The notes below the pieces were generated by a model. That model worked only from the letters and a program-made list of their open reading frames with translations. It did no database searches and had not been told where the DNA came from. This document shows positions 49,871 to 57,365 of a stretch of 64,000 bases of DNA, piece by piece. The translations under genes were made by a program, and so were the position numbers. Each line of letters starts with the position of its first letter. The stretch's first letter is position 1. The stretch is from Candidatus Gastranaerophilales bacterium. Its GTDB lineage: Bacteria > Cyanobacteriota > Vampirovibrionia > Gastranaerophilales > Gastranaerophilaceae. The stretch spans positions 30,314-94,313 of the forward strand of contig CALUQX010000006.1 in NCBI GenBank assembly GCA_944323045.1, in the 5' to 3' direction.

Positions 49871-51046
49871 ATGAAAACTAATACAAAAATCAACGAATCA
49901 ACCGCTCAGACCCATTCCAGAAACAACGGTACTCACCAGACTCACTGTACTCACTTAGTCACTTTTCCAAAAGCCGCGTTTACTTTGGCAGAAGTCTTAA
50001 TCACCCTCGCAATCATCGGTGTAGTAGCGGCGATAACGATACCAAGCCTCGTTAGGAATTACAACGAGAAGGCATGGGGTACAGCACAAAGCGTCTTTGA
50101 AAAACGTCTTGAGGTCGCCACAAGACAAATGAACACAGAAGAAAAACTAGCCGGCTACTCAAACACCATGGACTTTGTGAACGAATTAAAGAAGTACATA
50201 AAGATTACAAGAGTATGCGACAATAACAATATTACAAAGTGTTTTAACAAAGAAGTAATCTGGAACGAAGGCGAAGACCCGATTGATATGTCCCAAATCA
50301 AGACAGCCGAAAGCTTTGGTCTTGACTGGAAAACTCGCGATGACAATCCCCCAGAAACAGTGGCTGTTCAATTCGCAAATGGCGTAAATGCGATTATTGC
50401 CTATAATCCAAACACAACACAAGAACCATTTAATAACCAGTTTAGCGCAACGAGTAACAGCATGGCGATACTTTACGATGTCTCCGGCAACAAAAATCCG
50501 AATACAAACGGTAAAGACATTGCCCATAACGCAAATGTAACCCAACTAGCCGGTGTAACTGGATGCTTGTTACCTGAAGAAGAACTAGGGTTTTGCATAA
50601 GCCAGATACTTGCCCCTGATACCGGATATAGTGCTCTAAACAAAGAGGAATGTGAACAGATAGCAGATGCAGGCTATGGCAACAAGAAGGAATGGTGTGG
50701 TTACTTCAGTAGTGATTATTGGGCAGGCGCAGTCAAGGCATGCGGAGGAATAAATAATATGCCAACCATGGCACAGCTAGGCGAACTAGCTACATATGTA
50801 TATAACCATGATAGTACAATAGGCGCCCAAGAGGATATAAGCAGTGGACTTACGCTAGACACAACCAAAGCCTCCCAATTCCTCTCAGCCTCACCATATT
50901 CTGATAAGTTCTATGTTTGGTCTGGGCAGGAGTACAGCAGCAAAGGCGCGTACCTCCGCCACTTCCTCTCTGCCTACACGTTCTGGGACTACATCGGCTT
51001 CGGTCGCAACTACAGCGACTCTCTCGCGGTTTGTCTTGACCATTAA
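49871..51046 (+). CDS. Type IV pilin-like protein with repeat-derived leader and variable lectin-like tail
   Basis: 391 residues. AAAGGAG 8 nt before the ATG fixes the start, so the leader of about 36 residues (rich in Thr/His/Asn, e.g. THQTHCTHLVTF) is translated; its DNA consists of ACTCAC-type repeats like those in the intergenic blocks. FTLAEVLITLAIIGVVAAIT follows, with Ala at -1. The body is almost identical to the 39263 pilin. The tail (50933-51022) is GC-rich with NNC codons and ends SLAVCLDH. A perfect 12-bp hairpin straddles the stop. Divergent from the XRE gene at 49548. Confidence 0.88.
   Translation: MKTNTKINESTAQTHSRNNGTHQTHCTHLVTFPKAAFTLAEVLITLAIIGVVAAITIPSLVRNYNEKAWGTAQSVFEKRLEVATRQMNTEEKLAGYSNTMDFVNELKKYIKITRVCDNNNITKCFNKEVIWNEGEDPIDMSQIKTAESFGLDWKTRDDNPPETVAVQFANGVNAIIAYNPNTTQEPFNNQFSATSNSMAILYDVSGNKNPNTNGKDIAHNANVTQLAGVTGCLLPEEELGFCISQILAPDTGYSALNKEECEQIADAGYGNKKEWCGYFSSDYWAGAVKACGGINNMPTMAQLGELATYVYNHDSTIGAQEDISSGLTLDTTKASQFLSASPYSDKFYVWSGQEYSSKGAYLRHFLSAYTFWDYIGFGRNYSDSLAVCLDH
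50933..51022 (+). other. Candidate DGR-type variable region, pilin 49871
   Basis: 30 codons between GGGCAGGAG and CTCGCGGTTTG. Against the 39263 pilin, differing codon pairs include AAC/TAC, TAC/GGC, GGC/CTC, GGC/CAC, CAC/CTC, AGC/TTC, AGC/GAC and AGC/TAC; third-position C is kept while positions one and two change. Length also differs by three codons near the end. Confidence 0.7.
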
Positions 51047-51066
51047 GAGGCAGAGCCTCTTAATGG
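51040..51066 (+). other. Hairpin at the 3' end of the 49871 variable tail
   Basis: Perfect 12-bp stem CCATTAAGAGGC / GCCTCTTAATGG with loop AGA, beginning 14 bp after the CTCGCGGTTTG block and covering the stop codon. No T-run follows, so it is not an ordinary terminator. DGR target genes commonly carry such a hairpin just 3' of the variable region. Confidence 0.75.
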
Positions 51067-51206
51067 GGTGAGTAAAGTGAGTGCAGTGAGTAATGTGAGT
51101 AAAGTATTTACAATTAATCAGACAATGTGGATATCCCACGTTGTCTGTTGTCGTAACTACTTAGTGCCCTAGCCCCTTAGTGCCTTAGTGCCTTTTACAG
51201 TGAACC

Positions 51207-51232
51207 GGTGCGTCGAAACGACAGCACCCTAC
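51207..51232 (+). repeat. Degenerate REP palindrome
   Basis: GGTGCGTCGAAACGAC then AGCACCCTAC; one inserted base relative to the intact REP at 16561. Confidence 0.7.
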
Positions 51233-51402
51233 GACTCTCTTTGTACGCATTATTTGACCCCTCACCAAGTTATGACATTGCCTGCACTTTTTTAGCAGTC
51301 CCACAGAGTGTAAAAGCGGACTAGTCCGCCCCTCAAGGGGCGAGGAAAAAGCTGGCGTTGCCTGATTCATGTAACCCGCTTAATCACTTAATCACCTGTC
51401 TT

Positions 51403-51506
51403 GAATTTGCTCCACGCTCACGGAGTTTCGCCTATTGTGCTTACGCACAAGCCGGCTCAATCCGTTCGCTATCCGGACTCGTTTCACTCCGTCCGTGCGC
51501 AAATTC
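51403..51506 (-). repeat. Structured ~104-nt repeat, copy 4
   Basis: Outer stem GAATTTGC / GCAAATTC, a compensated G-C to A-T change relative to copies 1-3; variable hairpin TTGTGC-GCACAA; CTCC / GGAG arm. Confidence 0.75.
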
Positions 51507-51582
51507 GCTAGTCACTTAATCACTTAATCACCCAATGCAACAACCGTTCACTGTTCACCGTTCACAGGTCACAGAACCCTAT

Positions 51583-52848
51583 CTATATCTTATCAAATCC
51601 GGTGTATTTTCTCAAAACTTCCGGAATAATAACAGAGCCGTCTGCCTGCTGGTAGTTTTCAATAATTGCGGCAAATGTTCTACCTACAGCAAGACCGGAA
51701 CCATTGATAGTGTGTACAAACTGTGTCTTACCTGTTTCTTTGTCACGGTAACGGATATTTGCACGGCGAGCCTGATAATCTCCGTAATTTGAACAGCTAG
51801 AAATTTCCTTATATGTTCCGTAAGACGGCATCCATACTTCCAAATCCCAGCATTTATTTGCTGAAAATCCTATATCAGCAGTACAAAGTGCCTCACGTCT
51901 GTAAGGAAGTTCTAGCATCTGAAGCATCTTTTCAGCATCCTCAGTTAATTTTTCATGTTCATCCTTACTTGTCTGCGGAGTGCAAAGTTTTACAAGTTCT
52001 ACTTTATTAAACTGGTGAACACGAATTAAGCCACGGGTATCTTTTCCTGCAGAACCTGCTTCCCTGCGAAAACATGGAGTGTATGCTGTCATATACATTG
52101 GAAGCTGGTCTTCAGAAAGTATTTCACCAGCATAAATATTAGTCACAGGAACTTCTGCTGTCGGGATTAAATATAAATCTTCATCTACACATTTGTACAT
52201 GTCTTCAGCAAACTTTGGAAGCTGACCTGTACCAGTCATAGTTGCCGCATTTGCCATAAATGGCGGCAAAATTTCTTCGTATCCCTGTTCGCCTGTGTGA
52301 ACATCTAAAAAGAAATTGATAATTGCGCGTTCAAGCTTTGCACCTTTGCCGCGGTACAAAGTAAAACGGCTCTGAGATAATTTTACACCGCGTTCAAAAT
52401 CAACAAGATTCTTGGCTTCGCAAATATCCCAGTGTGGTTTAAATTCAAAATCGAATTTACGCGGTTCACCCCATTTATAAACTTCAACATTATCGTCTTC
52501 AGAGGCACCGATTGGTGTTGTTTCATCAGGGATATTCGGAATATGAAGAAGTAAATCTTTTTGTTTTGAATCCAATTCTGTTTCTTTTTCTTCAAGTTCT
52601 TTTATTTCATCACCGAGTTTACGTACATCATCCTGAATCGCGTCTGTATTTTCGCCTTTCTTCTTTAACTCACCTATTTTTTGAGATTCTGATTTTCTTT
52701 TTGCACGCAATTCATCAGCCTGCGTCTGAACTTTTCTTCGTTCAACATCAATTGCAATAACTTCATCAATTGACAATTCAGGGTTGCGGCGTTTTAACAA
52801 TTCATTAATTTTATCAGGATTTTCTCTAATTAATTTAATATCAAGCAT
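51583..52848 (-). CDS. serS: Seryl-tRNA synthetase
   Basis: 421 residues, class II. The N-terminal long coiled-coil tRNA-binding arm spans residues about 30-105 ([19 protein letters not shown]). Motif 2 is in [20 protein letters not shown] and motif 3 in [23 protein letters not shown] lies 6 nt upstream. Monocistronic; its 3' end adjoins the repeat block. Confidence 0.97.
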   Translation of the reverse strand: MLDIKLIRENPDKINELLKRRNPELSIDEVIAIDVERRKVQTQADELRAKRKSESQKIGELKKKGENTDAIQDDVRKLGDEIKELEEKETELDSKQKDLLLHIPNIPDETTPIGASEDDNVEVYKWGEPRKFDFEFKPHWDICEAKNLVDFERGVKLSQSRFTLYRGKGAKLERAIINFFLDVHTGEQGYEEILPPFMANAATMTGTGQLPKFAEDMYKCVDEDLYLIPTAEVPVTNIYAGEILSEDQLPMYMTAYTPCFRREAGSAGKDTRGLIRVHQFNKVELVKLCTPQTSKDEHEKLTEDAEKMLQMLELPYRREALCTADIGFSANKCWDLEVWMPSYGTYKEISSCSNYGDYQARRANIRYRDKETGKTQFVHTINGSGLAVGRTFAAIIENYQQADGSVIIPEVLRKYTGFDKI

Positions 52849-52992
52849 AATAAAACCTCTTTTCTTTATTCAATGGCTTTATATTACTCCAAATACAAGT
52901 TATAATCAAGCACATAACTATCCATAAATATAAATCTAAAGATTGATAGCCAGAATTTAGAAACTATGTATAATAAGATTGAGGATATGTGT

Positions 52993-53313
52993 ATGATATT
53001 TGAAAAATTAGCGCAAAAATTTAATAGAATGAACAGAAAATTTGCAGACGGCACAACAAATCCGCTTGAATACAACAGCGGCAAGAATGTGTTTCTTGAT
53101 AACTTAACACGAAAAGCAGTTGAAATGTATGAAAGAAAATGTGATATTAAACATTTCACAGAACTTGTTCTGTCTGACCCTGATAATACATCACACAATG
53201 ATATAGTTAACGGGCTTATTGAAAACGGCATGATTGACCCGTTTGAAGATGATAAACTAGCACATCTTGCGGATAATAAAAGACTTTTGCGTGATCTTGG
53301 ACTCAGTGATTAG
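52993..53313 (+). CDS. Small uncharacterised protein MIFEKLAQKFNR
   Basis: 106 residues, acidic, helical, no Cys after the start. GAGG 8 nt before this ATG favours it; ATGs 6 and 27 nt upstream would add 2 or 9 residues. Blocks: KFADGTTNPLEYNSGKNVF, AVEMYERKCDIKHFTELVL, IENGMIDPFEDDKL. Unknown family; isolated between serS and a converging small gene. Confidence 0.6.
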   Translation: MIFEKLAQKFNRMNRKFADGTTNPLEYNSGKNVFLDNLTRKAVEMYERKCDIKHFTELVLSDPDNTSHNDIVNGLIENGMIDPFEDDKLAHLADNKRLLRDLGLSD

Positions 53314-53355
53314 AAAGAAACTTATTAACTTAATCCTATCAAACGCTGTAAGTCA

Positions 53356-53673
53356 TTAGTATATCATTTGTTGAGGCTGCTGAAATGGAGGAAGTTCACC
53401 TAATTCACGCAAACGTTTTTCAATTGCAATAGCTGCCTGCTGTGCTCTGGTATCTGTATGCAAAACAGTTGTCACATGAACTCTTTGACCGTTAATCATC
53501 TGGTATCCGCCGGCATTTTTCATATAATTATCATACAAATCTTTTAACATTTTGCCTTCACCTTCAAAAGCTTCTGGAGCTTTTTGTTGAGGTGCTGACG
53601 GAAAACAATTAGTTGTACAGATTCTCTGAGCCTGTGCATTGCAACAATAAGGCATAATAGGTGTTAATGACAT
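53356..53673 (-). CDS. Small Cys/Gln/Pro-containing protein of unknown function
   Basis: 105 residues. The N-terminus is Cys-rich (MSLTPIMPYCCNAQAQRIC then TTNC), the centre helical (GKMLKDLYDNYMKNAG), the end rich in Gln and Pro. No signal peptide or membrane segment. AAGGAG lies upstream of the ATG. No family recognised. Same strand as the HU gene 129 bp upstream, but a terminator separates them. Confidence 0.55.
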   Translation of the reverse strand: MSLTPIMPYCCNAQAQRICTTNCFPSAPQQKAPEAFEGEGKMLKDLYDNYMKNAGGYQMINGQRVHVTTVLHTDTRAQQAAIAIEKRLRELGELPPFQQPQQMIY

Positions 53674-53755
53674 AATTTGAAAACTCCTTTTTCTTTTTCA
53701 TAAAACGACTGAATAATAATTTTTGCCTGAATTCGCCCTAATATTAATAAATATT

Positions 53756-53783
53756 AAAAAAGACCCGCCATATCTGGCGGGTC
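53756..53783 (-). terminator. Terminator of the HU gene
   Basis: 9-bp perfect stem GACCCGCCA / TGGCGGGTC (53762-53770, 53775-53783), loop of 4, followed on the minus strand by six T. Confidence 0.92.
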
Positions 53784-53801
53784 AAACTATTTGAAATAAA
53801 A

Positions 53802-54080
53802 CTATTTTCCGTTAACAATAGTTTTAAATCTTTTACCAGCAGAAAATGCAGGAACTTTTGAAGCAGGGATTTTAAGTTCTTTACCTGTTTGTGGGTTTCT
53901 GCCGATTCTAGCTGCTCTTTCACGTCTTTCGAATGTACCGAAACCTACTAATGTAACCTTTTTACCTTTAGCTACAGCTTTTTGTACAGTATCAATTAAT
54001 GCGCTTAATACTTCAGCTGCTTCTTTTTGTGTTACGTTAGCTTGTTTAGCAATTTCTTGTACTAATTCTTCTTTGTTCAT
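53802..54080 (-). CDS. hup: HU-family DNA-binding protein
   Basis: 92 residues, full length: MNKEELVQEIAKQANVTQKE, VTLVGFGTFERRERAARIGR and NPQTGKELKIPASKVPAFSAG cover the dimer body and the Pro-tipped beta arms that bend DNA. AAGGAG lies 7 nt upstream. Monocistronic with its own strong terminator. A likely co-factor for DNA architecture; not linked to a specific system here. Confidence 0.97.
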   Translation of the reverse strand: MNKEELVQEIAKQANVTQKEAAEVLSALIDTVQKAVAKGKKVTLVGFGTFERRERAARIGRNPQTGKELKIPASKVPAFSAGKRFKTIVNGK

Positions 54081-54330
54081 AAGTAAACTCCTTCTCTTAT
54101 TTGTACATTTCTTATTATATGCAAATAACTTTATAATGCAAGTATTTTAAGCTTTGTAAACATATTTTTAGCTATAAAAACATCTGAATAGTGTATATAT
54201 TAAATAAATTACGCTTGATTCTATACAAAAAGTAAAGAAAAATATATATTATGAATCATTTTCTGTCTATTTTTGATACAATTAATAGGGAATAACTTTT
54301 TCTTTATATGGGAGTATAAAAAGTTAAAGC

Positions 54331-55740
54331 ATGAAAGATCGCATAATATTATTTACAATAGTTTTTGGGCTGGGTGTTTTCATATACATCTTCCAGAGTT
54401 ATTTTAATACAGTATGGGGACTTGCTTTTCTTTGTGCATGCATGTTTATTTATGCAATGCTTTCCAGTCTGGCTTACAAAATTAGAACGCGTCAGCTTAC
54501 TAAATATCCGCAGATTATAAATCCGGATTACAAACCGTTCGTATCAGTTTTAATACCGGCGCACAATGAAGAAAGCGTTATTTCTGCAACTGTTGAAAAC
54601 ATTTTAAACATGGATTATGAGAACTTTGAAGTTATTGTAATTGATGACCGAAGCACTGATAATACCGCACAAATAATCATTGAACTGGAAAAGAAATATG
54701 AAAAAGTTCATGCTCTTATCCGCGCGCATGATGCATTTCCTGGTAAATCAGCCGTATTAAATGATGCTTTTAAACTTGCTAAAGGTGAAGCGATTCTTGT
54801 ATTTGATGCTGATGCAACAGTTGACTCTGATTTTCTGTCAAAACTTGTTCCTCATCTTGAACCCAAAGATGTCGGGGCTGTTCAAGCAAGAAAAGTTATC
54901 AGAAACCGCAATCAAAACTTATTAACCAGATGTCAGAACAATGAATATACAATGGATGCACATTTTCAGGTCAGCCGCGACTCTGTAAAAGGTGCTGTAG
55001 AACTAAGAGGCAATGGTGAACTCATTAAGCGTCAGGCAATAGAAAGCATTGGCGGCTGGAACAATTACACTATTGTTGATGATTTGGATATGTCAACAAG
55101 ACTACACATAAAAGGCTGGGACATAAGATTTTGTCTTGACGCTGTTGTATATGAAGAAGGAATTTGTTATATCAAGCCGCTATTCAGGCAGCGCAGACGC
55201 TGGTTGGAAGGTACTATCAGAAGATATCTTGAATATTCCGGTGCTGCATTGCGTTCAAAAGACATGTCTCCGGTTGCCAAAATTGATATGGTCGCCTACA
55301 TTTCAGAATTCATCATGCCTATGTGGCTTCTGATGGAAATAATTATTCGAATTTTTAAAGTTATATTGAGTGATGCTTCGCCGCATACGCTTTATTCCTC
55401 CATATTTGTAGGATGTATAATAGGGTTTGGCTTTTTCTTTGCCGCAAGATACGCTCTAAGACGGTATGATTTTATGCCGCGGCTTGATGCAACTTTTGAA
55501 GCGCTTGAAACTTCAATTTATTTATTCATACTCTGGTTCCCGCTTGTACTTTTCATATGTTTTAAAATCCTGTTTAGAAAAAAAGACATGACATGGGGAA
55601 AAACAGCACATGGACTTGTTATGGAAGAAGAAGCAAGTATCAAAGCATTTATCAAAAAGGAATTGGAGCGAACAAAAAATTACACACTTGAATATACAGA
55701 AAAGTTAAAACAAATACTAGCTGAAAAAGGAGAAAGATAA
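54331..55740 (+). CDS. GT2 processive glycosyltransferase (PgaC/hyaluronan-synthase-like)
   Basis: 469 residues. Two N-terminal membrane segments (about residues 4-48), a GT-A domain with IPAHNEE, DDRSTDNT and FDADA (metal site), then the acceptor and processivity motifs ELIKRQA and FRQRRRWLEG (QxxRW), and three or four C-terminal membrane spans. Enzymes of this layout polymerise and export beta-linked polysaccharides such as poly-GlcNAc. The product is unknown. Its stop overlaps apt by one base. Confidence 0.9.
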   Translation: MKDRIILFTIVFGLGVFIYIFQSYFNTVWGLAFLCACMFIYAMLSSLAYKIRTRQLTKYPQIINPDYKPFVSVLIPAHNEESVISATVENILNMDYENFEVIVIDDRSTDNTAQIIIELEKKYEKVHALIRAHDAFPGKSAVLNDAFKLAKGEAILVFDADATVDSDFLSKLVPHLEPKDVGAVQARKVIRNRNQNLLTRCQNNEYTMDAHFQVSRDSVKGAVELRGNGELIKRQAIESIGGWNNYTIVDDLDMSTRLHIKGWDIRFCLDAVVYEEGICYIKPLFRQRRRWLEGTIRRYLEYSGAALRSKDMSPVAKIDMVAYISEFIMPMWLLMEIIIRIFKVILSDASPHTLYSSIFVGCIIGFGFFFAARYALRRYDFMPRLDATFEALETSIYLFILWFPLVLFICFKILFRKKDMTWGKTAHGLVMEEEASIKAFIKKELERTKNYTLEYTEKLKQILAEKGER

Positions 55741-56273
55741 TGAGTACATTAACAATTGATGATGTAAAAAATAAAATCCGTGATGTTGTTGATTTTCCGA
55801 AAAAAGGGATTATATTCCGCGACATTACAACTGCTTTGAAAGATGCAGAAACTCTGCCTGTAATGGTGGATTATCTTTGTGATCAATTTAAAGATGTAAA
55901 AATTGATTATATTGCAGGGATTGAAAGCCGCGGGTTTATATTCGGCATGCCAATGGCATACAAGATGAAGGCAGGTTTTGTTCCTATAAGAAAGCCTAAT
56001 AAACTTCCTGCAGAAACATATTCACAAAGCTATGAACTTGAATATGGCACAGATACAATAGAAGTACATAAAGACGCATTTCCTCAGGGCGCTAATGTAT
56101 TGATTGTTGACGATTTATTAGCAACCGGCGGCACTGCAGAAGCAGCTTGCAAACTCGTTAAAAAAACAGGGGCAAATCTTGTAGGTATAGCATTTTTAAT
56201 TGAATTAACCGATTTAAACGGACGCGAAAAATTAACAGATGCGCCAAAGATTGTTTCAATGTTGAAATACTAG
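55740..56273 (+). CDS. apt: Adenine phosphoribosyltransferase
   Basis: 177 residues, full length. PRPP motif VLIVDDLLATGGTAEA near residues 120-135; GIESRGFIFGMPMA near 59; RKPNKLPAETYSQSYELEYG near 86. Salvages adenine to AMP. The ATG overlaps the preceding stop (TAATG), with AAAGGAGAA upstream. The neighbouring glycosyltransferase is probably only an operon companion. Confidence 0.96.
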   Translation: MSTLTIDDVKNKIRDVVDFPKKGIIFRDITTALKDAETLPVMVDYLCDQFKDVKIDYIAGIESRGFIFGMPMAYKMKAGFVPIRKPNKLPAETYSQSYELEYGTDTIEVHKDAFPQGANVLIVDDLLATGGTAEAACKLVKKTGANLVGIAFLIELTDLNGREKLTDAPKIVSMLKY

Positions 56274-56299
56274 AATGCAATGGTCGGGCTTTTGTAAGC

Positions 56300-56317
56300 G
56301 TCGGGCTGAAGCCCGAC
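56300..56317 (+). other. GTCGGGC-tgaa-GCCCGAC hairpin
   Basis: A perfect 7-bp palindrome with a tetraloop, 27 bp after apt, with two further half copies (GTCGGGCTT at about 56283, AGCCCGACGA at about 56367). No T-run, so its role as apt terminator is uncertain. Confidence 0.5.
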
Positions 56318-56408
56318 CTTGCTTAGTGATTTATTCTGACATAATATGAAAAAGGGACAGAGACTTAGCCCGACGATATCTGAAATTGGAATTTTATGTT
56401 ACATACGT

Positions 56409-57038
56409 CTAAAATTTAAACGGATAATTTTCCGGTATCTTCCAGCCATTCATTTGAATCCATTTGGTACAGAAGGCACCAGCCCCGTCTTTGGTACAAG
56501 CATAATTATTGCTGTTATCATATAATCCTTCTAAAGTACCGTCCCAGAATGCTGTATATGGTTCTAAACCAGGTGCCTTAACATATTTAAATCTTTCATC
56601 ACCTATTTGATCTTCAAGTAATACGGGACTAAATCTGAACATAAATTTTTCCCTTCCATTTCTGGCATCAGGATTGTTAACGTCCTTTGCGTATATATAT
56701 ACCCAAACGTCATAAATATAATTAGCAAACGTTATAGCGCTGCCATCCGCAAGATATACAACCAGAGTTTCCGTTGACTCACTCCTCTCAGACTTATCAA
56801 TTTTCACTGATTTAAGATATTTATTTAAATACTTATTATACCATGCCAGCATATCATCGTAAGTAGCAGTTGAAGTCTCACTCGCTCCCAATGTATCCCA
56901 GCTTTCTGTTGGACCGTTATCAATCTCTGAGAGTCTAATAGCCTGGTTAACAAGAGAATATGCACGTTTTAAGCGGGTTTCAACAACTGTCTTTTTATAA
57001 CTTTGAATTATATTTGGTATAATTTTTTTAATTTCGTA
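56409..57038 (-). pseudogene. 5'-truncated pilin-like gene (WKIPENYP-tailed)
   Basis: The frame is open to 57038, 210 codons with the stop, but has no start codon. It begins within the prepilin helix remnant (IKKIIPNIIQSYKKTVVETRL); the leader and FTLAEVLITLAIIG part are missing. The C-terminus KWIQMNGWKIPENYPFKF belongs to the same group as the pilins at 6935 and 28786. The XRE gene at 57051 now starts where the pilin N-terminus should be, implying a deletion of about 100-200 bp between divergent genes (inference). Confidence 0.8.
57015..57023 (+). promoter_or_regulatory. Extended -10 promoter of the 57051 regulator
   Basis: TGGTATAAT fits TGnTATAAT, 27 bp before the ATG; it lies within the truncated pilin frame. 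Confidence 0.5.
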
Positions 57039-57050
57039 TTAAATAATCAT

Positions 57051-57365
57051 ATGGAAATAAAAAAACAACTTGGCAAGCGGATAAAAGAACTTCGCGAACA
57101 AAGAAAAATATCTCAGGAAGAAATTGCAGAGCATCTTAATATTCATCCTGCAAATTATTGGAGAATCGAAAATGGCATTTCCTATCCAAAACCTGAAAAC
57201 CTTGAAAAAATATGCGAAGTTTTGGATGTAAAAGCAAAAGATTTGTTCTCATTTGAACACATTCAAAATATCACTGACATAAAAAATGAACTGCAAAAAA
57301 TTATCAATGAAAATGAGGATTTGACCCGACTAATCTATAAGTTTGTAAAAACACTCAATGATTAA
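57051..57365 (+). CDS. XRE-family HTH regulator (broken pilin cassette 6)
   Basis: 104 residues starting MEIKKQLGKRIKEL. The Cro/CI domain (REQRKISQEEIAEHLNIHPA, NYWRIENGISYP) is followed by a C-terminal helical region of about 40 residues. A 16-codon extension upstream lies in the pilin remnant and is rejected. It is still divergent from the truncated pilin gene. Overlaps the converging LOG gene by 4 bp. Confidence 0.9.
   Translation: MEIKKQLGKRIKELREQRKISQEEIAEHLNIHPANYWRIENGISYPKPENLEKICEVLDVKAKDLFSFEHIQNITDIKNELQKIINENEDLTRLIYKFVKTLND

Larger units (their letters stand above)
51067..51577. repeat. Repeat-dense intergenic block D (composite, inverted copy of block E)
   Basis: Non-coding. 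Order: GTGAGTAAAGTGAGTGCAGT units; a GATATCC-centred GGATATCCCACGTTGTC unit; CTTAGTGCC units; REP-like copy (51207-51232); GCGGACTAGTCCGC and CGCCCCTCAAGGGGCG palindromes; TTAATCAC units; structured repeat copy 4; GTTCACTGTTCACCGTTCAC. From 51207 to 51572 it is the reverse complement of 63539-63902 at high identity. Confidence 0.85.

Noticed and set aside
51040..51066. Hairpin as a rho-independent terminator
   Set aside because: Stem is perfect, but no T-run follows on either strand.
51067..51577. Possible CRISPR array because of tandem short units
   Set aside because: Units are 7-9 bp, irregular, with no constant repeat-spacer spacing and no cas genes nearby.
52884..53231. 115-codon minus-strand frame opposite the 52993 gene
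   Set aside because: Antisense shadow; the plus-strand frame has a ribosome site and better coding character.
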